From CAZGSV01 sp964528605 (lineage in GTDB: Bacteria > Armatimonadota > Zipacnadia > CAZGSV01): a stretch of DNA of 29,599 nucleotides. Position 1 is the stretch's first letter, and each line of letters begins with the position of its first letter. Where the stretch lies: positions 1 to 29,599 of the forward strand of contig CAZGSV010000027.1 of the NCBI GenBank assembly GCA_964528605.1. The letters run 5' to 3'. The translations under genes were made by a program, and so were the position numbers. This document shows positions 13,549-21,439 of this stretch, piece by piece. Below the pieces are notes generated by a model. That model was not told the DNA's origin, searched no databases, and saw only the letters and a program-made list of their open reading frames with translations.

Positions 13549-15116
13549 CGAGGCTCACCATCCTCTGTGTCCGCACGCCGGTACACATATAGCGTCGGCG
13601 TGACGTACTCCCAGTCAGGGGGGGGATAGGTCTGCTCAATCGGGAACCCATGTATGCGAGGCTTGCCGTCGAAGGTGGCGGCCAGGGTGTAGGCCGCCCT
13701 CAGGGCGTCGTAGAGCGCCTTGGCCCGGGGGTCGCCGGCGCGCCGTAACTCCTTGACCTCAACTTCGGCAAAGACGACGTAATCAGCCTCCCGGCGCTCG
13801 AGCGGGGCGAAATCCCACCGCAACGGCAGGATCTTCGGGGTCGCGGTTGCGTTCCAGTCCGTGAACTCCTTGGCGCTGCGCAGGCCGCCGTTCCAGGGGC
13901 AGATCGGTGGCGAGTTGTACCAAGGGATGTCGAGCAAGGCGATGACCCTCTGGGGCGAGGCGTTGCCACGCAGCCACTCGGCGGCGCGGTCGCGCGGGTC
14001 AACGGCGCTGAAGGTGCGAAGATGCGCCGCCGACCATACCACGCATACGACGAGCGTGAACGCCCACCAGCCGCCGACGGCCCAGCGCCACGCGCGGTGC
14101 GCGCCCACCTGCGCCAATGGCAGGCAGGCGAGCAGCGTCATGGCAGGCAGCGCGGGGATCAGGTAGCGGATGAACTTCTCGCGCGAAAGGCCAATCACGA
14201 ACCACCAGAGAAGCACCCAGGCCAAGGTCGTGGTAGTGGCGGCATTGCGGCGCACCGCAGCCAGTACGACGCCGAGAAGGAATATCGGGATGAAGAGGCC
14301 GGTGGCGCCATTGGGCAGCGAGACGATGAGATGGTAGAGGGGAGCGGGCGGCGTGTTGAGGAAGGCATAGGTGCCGCCGATGCGTCCGTGGCGCATCTCG
14401 AAAGCGACCGCCTGGGAGAAGGCGGGCCAGTCGAGCAGCGCGTAGGGACACGCGACCAAGAATGCGGCGAGCGCCGCGCCGGCCGTGGCGAACACAGCCA
14501 CGAACGCCTTGCTTCTGAGTCGGGGCGTGATGAAGGCCGCGGCCAGAGGGATGAGAAGAACGGCGCCACCATTGTACTTGGTCGCCGCGGCAAGGCCGGA
14601 GACAGCGCCGGCCACCGCGAGCAGCCTAAGGCTTTCCCTCTCCGCCGCCAGCACAGTGAGGTACAGCGCCAGCAGCACGAAGAAGGCGACCGGCACGTCC
14701 ACGGTGGCGAAATGCGAGTGCACCACGTGCAGAGGCAGGACGGCGAGCAGCAGACTAGGCGCCCAGGCCCAGCGGCCGCCCAGCGTCCGCCGAGCAAAAG
14801 CGAAGAGGAGAGCGACGGTGGCCGCGCCGAAGCACACCGTGAGCAAGCGGCCGGCGAGCGTCGCGACCGCCAGCGATGCCCCCCCCGCCAACGCGAGAGG
14901 GAGTGCCAGTAGGTAGATGTAGAGCGAGCCGTAGTTGAAGAAGTGGGGGTTGAGGTCGCCGGTGGAGGCAATGCTGACCGCCGAGGCGGTCACAGTGATC
15001 TCGTCGGGATGATAGGAGAAGTAGTGCCCCGCGTTGGGCAGACCCCAGTCCAGCCCCCACATGCGGAGCGCCAAGGCGAGCAGGACGATAATCAGCAGTT
15101 GGCGCTTAGGCGTCAT
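13545..15116 (-). CDS. GT39/ArnT-like membrane glycosyltransferase
   Basis: A 523-residue polytopic membrane protein of the GT-C fold. The first membrane span (6-20) is followed by a periplasmic loop with the acidic pair D38-E39 (FSYHPDEIT), the metal/substrate motif of protein-mannosyltransferase and ArnT-type enzymes using polyprenyl-phosphate sugars. About ten further spans follow, then a C-terminal extracytoplasmic domain of about 170 residues. It probably transfers a sugar from a lipid carrier onto a lipid or protein outside the membrane; donor and acceptor are unknown. The ATG overlaps the stop of the upstream YfhO gene by 11 nt and its own stop overlaps the next gene, indicating one message with tight translational coupling. 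Confidence 0.85.
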   Translation of the reverse strand: MTPKRQLLIIVLLALALRMWGLDWGLPNAGHYFSYHPDEITVTASAVSIASTGDLNPHFFNYGSLYIYLLALPLALAGGASLAVATLAGRLLTVCFGAATVALLFAFARRTLGGRWAWAPSLLLAVLPLHVVHSHFATVDVPVAFFVLLALYLTVLAAERESLRLLAVAGAVSGLAAATKYNGGAVLLIPLAAAFITPRLRSKAFVAVFATAGAALAAFLVACPYALLDWPAFSQAVAFEMRHGRIGGTYAFLNTPPAPLYHLIVSLPNGATGLFIPIFLLGVVLAAVRRNAATTTTLAWVLLWWFVIGLSREKFIRYLIPALPAMTLLACLPLAQVGAHRAWRWAVGGWWAFTLVVCVVWSAAHLRTFSAVDPRDRAAEWLRGNASPQRVIALLDIPWYNSPPICPWNGGLRSAKEFTDWNATATPKILPLRWDFAPLERREADYVVFAEVEVKELRRAGDPRAKALYDALRAAYTLAATFDGKPRIHGFPIEQTYPPPDWEYVTPTLYVYRRADTEDGEPR

Positions 15117-17445
15117 TGCCTGCGGGTTCCACCCTGGCGGCCAGGAGCGCGCAGATCACCGCGAGCCCCAGGCCGGCAAGGAACAGGCCTGCCGCCACTG
15201 TCGCCGGGTAGAAAGCCATGACCACTTTGTGCGGCCCCGCGCCCACGGGGACCGCGCGGTAGGCGTAGTCCGCGCGCTCAATGGGCGCCGACTTGCCGTC
15301 CACGAAGGCCCGCCAGCCCGCGTAGAAGGTGTCCGCAAGCACGAGCCAACCAGGTTTGGTTCCGAGGCAATACACACGCGCGAGGTTGGGACTGCCTTGC
15401 TCCACGAGGGCCGCGCCTGCGCTCGCCGGAGGGGAGTCGGATCCCTTTTCCAGAACGACCGTCGCGCTCAAGTCGGTGCGCGGATCGAAGAGGGCTGCGA
15501 GGGCGGCTTGCCCTGGCGCAACCTGCACTCCGCTGACCAGCGTGGCCCGCGGGCGGGCCTTGGGTCTTGCGTAGAGGTAGGCATCCGGCTTGCCGATGGG
15601 CACCAGCCCCGTCTCGGACGGCAACTCGAGCGCGGTGAGGACGAAGCGCGCGGCCAGGAAATCGGCGACCTTGCTGGTCAAGGACGGCGACGCCGCTCCC
15701 TGAGTAGTGCTGCCGAGGCGGGCCAGCACCTCGCCCTGCCAGCGGGGACAGAACGAATCGGAGCCGAACGGGCTGGCAATGCCCCAGGCCATTTGCAGAT
15801 TCGGCGGGAAGATGTTCATGAAGTCGGGGCCGACGGAGATGACTCGGAGGCCGGAGGCTTGCACTTGCAGGTAGCGAAGTGAGGGGGGGCTGCTGGTGAG
15901 CGCCCGCCCGTCCACCATGGGCGCCAAGCGACGGCTGAAAGGCAGGAGGTCAATCGCCAAGAGCATGACGGCTGCGGCAACGCCGAGGTTCTTCAACGCC
16001 GCGCGCTTGGCGACGCACAGTAGGCAGGCGCCGCAAGAGAGCACCGCCAGCCCACACGCGGTCAGCGCGTGACGCGGGAGATGCGCCAGGGCGTTCGCGG
16101 CGATCTGCGGCCGCAGCCCAGCCGAAAGCAGGGCTCCTTGCACCATCTGCCACGCCACCAATGCGATCAGGACCACTGCGCCGGAGGCGAGGCTAGCGGC
16201 CAGCGCGGCGCGCGGACGACGCTCGATCAGCGCCTGCAACCCCAGCGCCGCCAGGCCTGCCAAAGCGAAATCCCACAGGAACATGATGCGCGGCAGCCCG
16301 GCGATCTGCTTGAAGCCGGGGATGAGGTAGTACATCAGCATTGCCACCGGCGTTCCCAGGGCGGCCAGCAGAGCCAACCCAGCCAGCGCGAGCAGGAACC
16401 AACGCAACGGGCCCGCTGCGGCAACCGCACCGGCGACGGCGAGCACCAAGGTCACGATGCCCAGGTAGAACGACAACTCGGGGTAGGCCTGCGAGCCCCA
16501 GTGATTGTAGTCAACCGGATTGCCGAACAGGTTGGGCAGAACGGCCAGAGCGGCCTCTTGGGGCTGGAGCGCGTTTCGCTGTATGTCGCGGAACGCGCCC
16601 CCCTTGGGCACGTTCACGCGCGCGTATTCCAGGGTGGGCAGCGCCTGAGGCATGGCGACGAAGGCGCCGGCGGCGGCTCCGATCAGCAGCAGTGCGGCGG
16701 CTCTCCTTCTCTGACCCGCGGGCGCAGCCGCGAACAACTGCCAGATGGCGTAGAGGCCGAGGGCGACGATCACGTATGTGGTGATCTGCAAATGCCCGCC
16801 CAGGAACGGCATCCCAACCGCAACGGCCAACAGCGCGGCCCAGCGCAAGCGCCTCCGCTCGACAACCAGGTCCACTGCCAGCATCCCGAGGGGCAGCCAC
16901 ACGCCCACGGACAAGAACGTGGGGAACTCGAGCCATCCGGCAAAGAAGCCGCAGAAGGCAAAAGCCAGGCCACCGAGCAGGCCGGGCACCGGGCCGGTGC
17001 GCCTGCGCAACCACAGGAATGTGAAGAAGGCTGCGAGCCAGACGTGCAGCGCCGCCGCCCAACCGGCGCCGCTCTCCGCGCCCATCAACCAGTAAATGAC
17101 GTTCAGCGGATAGAGGAGCGCCGATTGCCCCTGCGCGAGGAAGGGCGCGCCGCAGAAGTAGAGGGGATTCCAGAGGGGCAACTGTCCGTGCTGCATCCAG
17201 GAGGCGGCGAACTTGCGCCAGGGCCAGAACTGCTGGATGGGGTCGAGCAGCGGATTGTAGGGCCGCGCCTGAGGCCAGTCTGGGATGCTGCGCCAGGGCT
17301 GCATCTGGTTCACCATGTCCGCGGGCCAGAGAACCTTCCCTCCGCCCAGGACCGGCCAGAAGTAGGCTACGGCGAGCAGCGCGAGGCCTATCGCCACGGC
17401 GTGGACCTCGAGATTGCCCCCAGGCCGCTCAGCGGGCTTGCGCAT
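15106..17445 (-). CDS. YfhO-family membrane protein, copy 1
   Basis: A 779-residue polytopic protein with about 12-14 membrane spans. The N-terminal extracytoplasmic loop contains DPIQQFWPWR and LPLWNPLYFCGAPFLAQGQS, hallmarks of the YfhO family (GT-C fold). B. subtilis YfhO adds GlcNAc to lipoteichoic acid; most family members are uncharacterised. The C-terminal part contains GWRAFVDGKSAPIERADYAY and a final span. It overlaps the upstream YfhO gene by 17 nt, and its ribosome site (AAGGGGGG) lies within that gene's last codons. The ATG at 17445 is well supported. The likely role is transfer of sugars to surface polymers or lipids together with the GT39-like enzyme downstream. Confidence 0.85.
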   Translation of the reverse strand: MRKPAERPGGNLEVHAVAIGLALLAVAYFWPVLGGGKVLWPADMVNQMQPWRSIPDWPQARPYNPLLDPIQQFWPWRKFAASWMQHGQLPLWNPLYFCGAPFLAQGQSALLYPLNVIYWLMGAESGAGWAAALHVWLAAFFTFLWLRRRTGPVPGLLGGLAFAFCGFFAGWLEFPTFLSVGVWLPLGMLAVDLVVERRRLRWAALLAVAVGMPFLGGHLQITTYVIVALGLYAIWQLFAAAPAGQRRRAAALLLIGAAAGAFVAMPQALPTLEYARVNVPKGGAFRDIQRNALQPQEAALAVLPNLFGNPVDYNHWGSQAYPELSFYLGIVTLVLAVAGAVAAAGPLRWFLLALAGLALLAALGTPVAMLMYYLIPGFKQIAGLPRIMFLWDFALAGLAALGLQALIERRPRAALAASLASGAVVLIALVAWQMVQGALLSAGLRPQIAANALAHLPRHALTACGLAVLSCGACLLCVAKRAALKNLGVAAAVMLLAIDLLPFSRRLAPMVDGRALTSSPPSLRYLQVQASGLRVISVGPDFMNIFPPNLQMAWGIASPFGSDSFCPRWQGEVLARLGSTTQGAASPSLTSKVADFLAARFVLTALELPSETGLVPIGKPDAYLYARPKARPRATLVSGVQVAPGQAALAALFDPRTDLSATVVLEKGSDSPPASAGAALVEQGSPNLARVYCLGTKPGWLVLADTFYAGWRAFVDGKSAPIERADYAYRAVPVGAGPHKVVMAFYPATVAAGLFLAGLGLAVICALLAARVEPAGNDA

Positions 17446-19903
17446 GCTGCCCCCCCTTGGCAGCGGCCGCGAACGCGCCGATCGCCACCGCGAGACTTAG
17501 AAGCGTCACGAACATGCCCAGCCGGAAGCCGGACGGCTCGTAGGCCATCCAGACGGAATGCGTGCCCCCTGCGGCCGGCACCGCGCGGAAGAGAAAGTCC
17601 GCGCGCAGTACCGGGGCGTGGCTGCCGTCCACATAGGCGCGCCATCCGGGAGCGTAGGTCTCGCGCGCAACAACGAGCGCCTCGCCGTCGCCTTCGGCCG
17701 CAACGCGGAGCAGGTTGGGCTGCGGGCGATCCCAATGGAGCGGTTGCGGTTCGGCTCGCCCGCTGAGTTCCGGGCCTTGGGCGATGAGCAAGGTCGGCGG
17801 CGGGCCCGCAGCGGCCCAGGCGCCCGGGAGCGCCGCAAGCACACTTGCCTCATCCGACAGAACCCGGCTTGCCTCGCTGCGATACACCCGGGGCGCTAAC
17901 TCCACTTCGGTGACGACGGTGCCTCCGGACTGCGTAGCACCCCCCCCTGCGTCCCGCGCGGTCATCAGGTGCGTCACGGCGAAGAACTCGTTGGCGGGCT
18001 TGCCCGGCCAGGCGCCTTCGGGCACAAGGACCATATTGCCACATGCCGGGGGGCTGGGGTCGCGCCCCAGGAACCGAGCGAGCAGGTCCTTGTAGCGGCC
18101 CATGAACAGCGAGTCGTAGCCCTGGAGGTCGTCAATGCCGTAGGCCATGGCCGCATTGGGCGGGAATGCCGCGCGGGGATAGCGGTTCAACGGCCAGGAC
18201 TGCGTGGTCGCGACGACGCGCGCTTCCTTACCTGAGCGCTCGACCGCTGCCACCACCGCATTCGGCGGGTACGCTTGCCCGGCCTTGCCGACCAGGATCG
18301 AGGCGGCCCAGAAGGTGCCCAGGTCCGCCACCAGCAGCAACGGGAGCGCGGCAACCAGCGCCTTGCGGAACCGGAGTCCGCCAAGAGCCGTGAGCACAGC
18401 AAACGCGAGCGCCAGCGCGAGGAACAGACTCGACCGGAGATCTGACCCCGCCGCGGCCAGCAGCGCCGCGCCTGCACGCGCGCCTCCCAAGAGGATGAGA
18501 GGCAGCGCGGCGAGCATAAGCGATCCGACAAAGAGACATACCGCGACGACGCCGGGCCGCCGAGCCGAGGGCTGGTCCATTCGCTCCGCATGGGTGGCGC
18601 CCATACCTGCCAGCAGCGCCAAAGCAAAGGGCCACAGCGCCAAGATGCGCGCCGGCCCGCCGAGGCGCTCAAACCCCGGAATGAGGAAGAACGGAACCGC
18701 GTTGACCCAGGTGCCCAGCGCGGACAGCAGCGAGAACGCCGCCAAAGCCAGGGCGAACCACCAGGCGCGCCGGTTGACGCCGGGCCGCGACCAGAACGCG
18801 AACAGGAGCACGAGCGCCCCCACGTAGAGCGCGTACTCCGACGGCGTGCCTCGTCCGAGGTAATCGCCGTCGAAGGTCCGGCCTAGGGCCCCAGGCAGGG
18901 CCAGGGTGACCAACTGCGCCGGCGGCAGAGCGAAACGGAGATAGGCGTGGAAGGTCTCCATGCTCTTGGCCGCGCCGCGCTGCGACCAGCCGGCCAGTTC
19001 GCTCGAGGGAAGCAGTTGAGCGGCGCAGATGGCGCCACCCAGCGCTAGCGTTCCGAGCAAGTAGCCGAGGGCCTTCCGGCGCAGTGGCCCCGCTGCGCAA
19101 CAAGCGCCCACGAGCGACCACAGCAGGAACGTGGCCAGCACGTAGAACGCCATTTGCAGATGGCCGGCGAGCACCGCGCCGGCTACTCCAAGCGCTCCGA
19201 GGGCCGCCCATTTGGGGCCGGCGCCCCCCCTCACACGCTCGGCAGCATAGCAGAGGAACGGCAGCCAACAGACCGATTGGACAGCCGTGGGCAGATGAAT
19301 CCACAGGGCGAAGAAGCCGTTGAGCGGAAAAGCGACGGCGCCGACCGCCGCCCCCCCCTGAGAGCATCCCAAGGAGCGCAGGAGGAGGAAGGTGAAAGCC
19401 GCGGCGAACGCGAGGTGAAGCGCCGCAGTCCAGGCAAAGCCGCGCTCGGGCCCCGTGAGCGCGAAGAGCCAGTTGGGCGGGTAGAGCAGAGCGCTTTGGC
19501 CATTGGCGAGGAAGGGCGTGCCGCAGAACTGGTGCGGATTCCAGAGCGGCAGCACGCCGCGGGAGACCCAGCGGGCGGCGTAGGCGCGCCAGGGGTAGAA
19601 CTGCGCCATCCCATCCCATAGCAATGAGTCCCATCCGACCGCCGGGCCTTCCGCCGTCTTCCACGGGCCCAAGGCTGAGAGATAGGTGGAAGGCAGGAGC
19701 GTGTGCCCGGTTGCGCTTAGAGCCAACGCCGCTAGCAGAGGCACCAGGATGAGCGCGGCCAGCACCGCCCGGTGCCTGCCGGCCTGCTGGACGGGGTCCT
19801 GCTTGCGCCGCTTGGCTCGGTTACTCAGGTGCCGTTGCCTCCTGCCGATGAACCTGAGGGCTCGCGCGGCCCACCGGCGACGAGCGGTGAGACCGAACAG
19901 CAT
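17429..19903 (-). CDS. YfhO-family membrane protein, copy 2
   Basis: A polytopic protein of about 824 residues and a paralogue of the next gene: both carry the same loop, here FYPWRAYAARWVSRGVLPLW followed by NPHQFCGTPFLANGQS, and the same C-terminal signature GWRAYVDGSHAPVLRADFLF. The two genes form a tandem duplication diverged enough to suggest different donors or acceptors. The start is uncertain: the frame is open to an ATG at 19987, which would overlap lepB by 56 nt; the ATG at 19903 lies 28 bp after lepB and is preferred, though neither has a good ribosome site. The first 50 residues are basic and precede the first membrane span. The gene contains a C8 tract (17940-17947), unremarkable at this base composition. 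Confidence 0.83.
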   Translation of the reverse strand: MLFGLTARRRWAARALRFIGRRQRHLSNRAKRRKQDPVQQAGRHRAVLAALILVPLLAALALSATGHTLLPSTYLSALGPWKTAEGPAVGWDSLLWDGMAQFYPWRAYAARWVSRGVLPLWNPHQFCGTPFLANGQSALLYPPNWLFALTGPERGFAWTAALHLAFAAAFTFLLLRSLGCSQGGAAVGAVAFPLNGFFALWIHLPTAVQSVCWLPFLCYAAERVRGGAGPKWAALGALGVAGAVLAGHLQMAFYVLATFLLWSLVGACCAAGPLRRKALGYLLGTLALGGAICAAQLLPSSELAGWSQRGAAKSMETFHAYLRFALPPAQLVTLALPGALGRTFDGDYLGRGTPSEYALYVGALVLLFAFWSRPGVNRRAWWFALALAAFSLLSALGTWVNAVPFFLIPGFERLGGPARILALWPFALALLAGMGATHAERMDQPSARRPGVVAVCLFVGSLMLAALPLILLGGARAGAALLAAAGSDLRSSLFLALALAFAVLTALGGLRFRKALVAALPLLLVADLGTFWAASILVGKAGQAYPPNAVVAAVERSGKEARVVATTQSWPLNRYPRAAFPPNAAMAYGIDDLQGYDSLFMGRYKDLLARFLGRDPSPPACGNMVLVPEGAWPGKPANEFFAVTHLMTARDAGGGATQSGGTVVTEVELAPRVYRSEASRVLSDEASVLAALPGAWAAAGPPPTLLIAQGPELSGRAEPQPLHWDRPQPNLLRVAAEGDGEALVVARETYAPGWRAYVDGSHAPVLRADFLFRAVPAAGGTHSVWMAYEPSGFRLGMFVTLLSLAVAIGAFAAAAKGGQHAQAR

Positions 19904-19931
19904 CAATGGTAGCGGGAGGAACCCAGGAACG

Positions 19932-20513
19932 CTAGCGCGCGCCGCGCTGGCCGCGTCCCCATTCGCCCGGCGGCCAGATGATGGCAAAGGGCCGGCCGCG
20001 GATGTCCTTGACGGGAACCGGGCCGTAGTCGCGGCTATCCTGAGAGTTACCCCGGTTGTCGCCCATGACGAAGACGGCGTCCGGGGGAACCGTCACCTGG
20101 CCCGACGTCGGCAGGCTCGGCTCATCCTGGTTCACGTAGGGCTCGTGCAGCAACTCGCCGTTGCGGTACGCGTCCTGGTCTTTGAAGGCAAGGACGTCGC
20201 CGGCGAGGCCGGTCACCCGCTTGATGACGAGCGTTCCGTCAATGGGGTCGTAGAGAGTGACGATCTCGCCGTAGTTCAGGTCGCCCGGCTTGTAGCGCCC
20301 GTGCCAGGCGAGCAAGCGCGTGCCGTCCGCAAAGGTGGGCACCATGGAGTGGCCTTTGACCACCACCGAGTCCAGGACACGCGCGCGCATATAGGCGAGC
20401 GCCACAGCGCCAACAACGCCCACGACGAGTACCAGGCCGAGACGGAACTTGGGCTTGGGTCGCGGGGGGGCGGGGGGCGCCACCTGTCTAGTCTCGGGAG
20501 GAACGGCAGACAT
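19932..20513 (-). CDS. lepB: Signal peptidase I
   Basis: A 193-residue type I signal peptidase, which removes signal peptides from secreted proteins at the outer face of the membrane. A Pro-rich cytoplasmic N-terminus (1-23) is followed by one membrane span (24-42). The catalytic domain has the Ser nucleophile S56 in GHSMVPT, the general-base Lys K98 in VIKRVTGLAGD, and the conserved box GDNRGNSQDSRDYGPV (151-166). Length is typical for the short Gram-positive-like class. It starts at ATG 20513 behind GGTGAGG and ends with TAG. It is first in line with the YfhO/GT39 genes, so it may share their transcript; housekeeping and operon-specific roles cannot be separated here. Confidence 0.92.
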   Translation of the reverse strand: MSAVPPETRQVAPPAPPRPKPKFRLGLVLVVGVVGAVALAYMRARVLDSVVVKGHSMVPTFADGTRLLAWHGRYKPGDLNYGEIVTLYDPIDGTLVIKRVTGLAGDVLAFKDQDAYRNGELLHEPYVNQDEPSLPTSGQVTVPPDAVFVMGDNRGNSQDSRDYGPVPVKDIRGRPFAIIWPPGEWGRGQRGAR

Positions 20514-20760
20514 CTTGCCTCACCACCTGTGGGATCGCGTCCCCTCTCAGAGGCCAGCGCACGAACACCGCTGCTCCGCGAGCGCGCCCTCGCGGAGCAG
20601 CACCCCGTCACGAAAGGCCACCGAGTGTTTGGCCCTCGCCCGCGCTCAACCGACAGGCATCAAAGTCGCGCCCGGCACCCCTGCCGTCAGGCCCCGCGGA
20701 GCGCAAGGGCTCACCATTCCGGCCAGCCGGCATGCGCTGCCGGCGGCGCGCCGCACACCG
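20514..20760. other. 247-bp intergenic gap with one perfect hairpin
   Basis: Between the corrinoid protein stop and lepB start lies one perfect 10-bp inverted repeat, CTGCTCCGCG (20571-20580) and CGCGGAGCAG (20591-20600), with a 10-nt loop. It has no T-run on either side, so it is at best a transcript end-stabilising or Rho-linked structure. No convincing lepB promoter was found, and no other feature is visible. Confidence 0.5.
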
Positions 20761-21399
20761 CTACTTGATGCCCAATAGCTCCTTGGCCTTATCCACCGCG
20801 CTGGCTGCGTCGGGCGCAAACCCGTCGGCCCCGATCTCGTCCGCATACCCTTGCGTCACCGGGGCGCCGCCGATCATAACCTTGAACTTGCCGCGCACGC
20901 CCGCCTGCTTGAACGCCTCTATGGTCTTTTTCATCGAGGGCATGGTGGTAGTCAAGAGCGCCGACATGGCCACGACCTGCGCCTCCGCCTCCTGTGCCTT
21001 CTGCACGAAGTCATCCGCTTTGATGTCCACGCCCAGGTCCACTACCTCGAAGCCTGAGCCCTTGAGCATCATTGCCACCAGGTTCTTGCCGATGTCGTGG
21101 AGGTCGCCCTCCACGGTGCCGATAACCACCTTGCCCAGGGTCCTGATCTTGCGACCTCGCAGCAACGGCTGCAGCAGGTCCATTGCCCTCTGCATGGCGC
21201 GGGCGGCGATTAGCACCTCGGGGACGTAGTACTCGTTCTTACGGAACCTGTTCCCGACCACGTTCATCCCGGGCACCAGACCCTCGTAGATGATCTTCTC
21301 GGGGTCCACGCCCTCGTCCACCGCCTGTTTGACCAGTTGCTGTGTACGCTCTGCGTTACCGACGATTACCGCTTCGCTGATACCGGCAAGGTCTGCCAT
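20761..21399 (-). CDS. Corrinoid (B12-binding) methyltransferase protein, MtaC/MtbC type
   Basis: A 212-residue cobamide carrier. The N-terminal helical cap (1-85, with LVPGMNVVGNRFRKNEYYVP) and the Rossmann-like B12 domain follow the methionine-synthase plan. The B12 domain carries the lower-ligand motif D99-x-H101-D-I-G104 (EGDLHDIGKN), S146-L with T150, and GGAP (177-180). His101 should coordinate cobalt. Such proteins accept a methyl group from a substrate-specific methyltransferase and pass it to tetrahydrofolate or another acceptor. A GGAGGGAC ribosome site precedes ATG 21399. RACo is 40 bp upstream on the same strand, and a URO-D-family methyltransferase is encoded on the divergent unit, which fits a complete methyl-transfer system. 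It ends with TAG. Confidence 0.92.
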   Translation of the reverse strand: MADLAGISEAVIVGNAERTQQLVKQAVDEGVDPEKIIYEGLVPGMNVVGNRFRKNEYYVPEVLIAARAMQRAMDLLQPLLRGRKIRTLGKVVIGTVEGDLHDIGKNLVAMMLKGSGFEVVDLGVDIKADDFVQKAQEAEAQVVAMSALLTTTMPSMKKTIEAFKQAGVRGKFKVMIGGAPVTQGYADEIGADGFAPDAASAVDKAKELLGIK

Positions 21400-21439
21400 C
21401 TACTGTCCCTCCGTCCGAATGTTGGTCCAACCCCATCTG

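Noticed and set aside
16069..17766. Long plus-strand open frame (565 codons) and similar frames such as 14022-14912, 467-1180 and 26884-27783
   Set aside because: They lie antisense to well-supported genes (YfhO, GT39, dnaE2, HD-GYP), have low-complexity Arg/Gln/Gly-rich or Pro/Ala/Arg-rich translations and no ribosome sites. They are typical shadows of high-G+C coding sequence.
20571..20600. Rho-independent terminator after the corrinoid protein gene
   Set aside because: The hairpin is perfect, but no T-run follows on either strand, so an intrinsic terminator is not supported.
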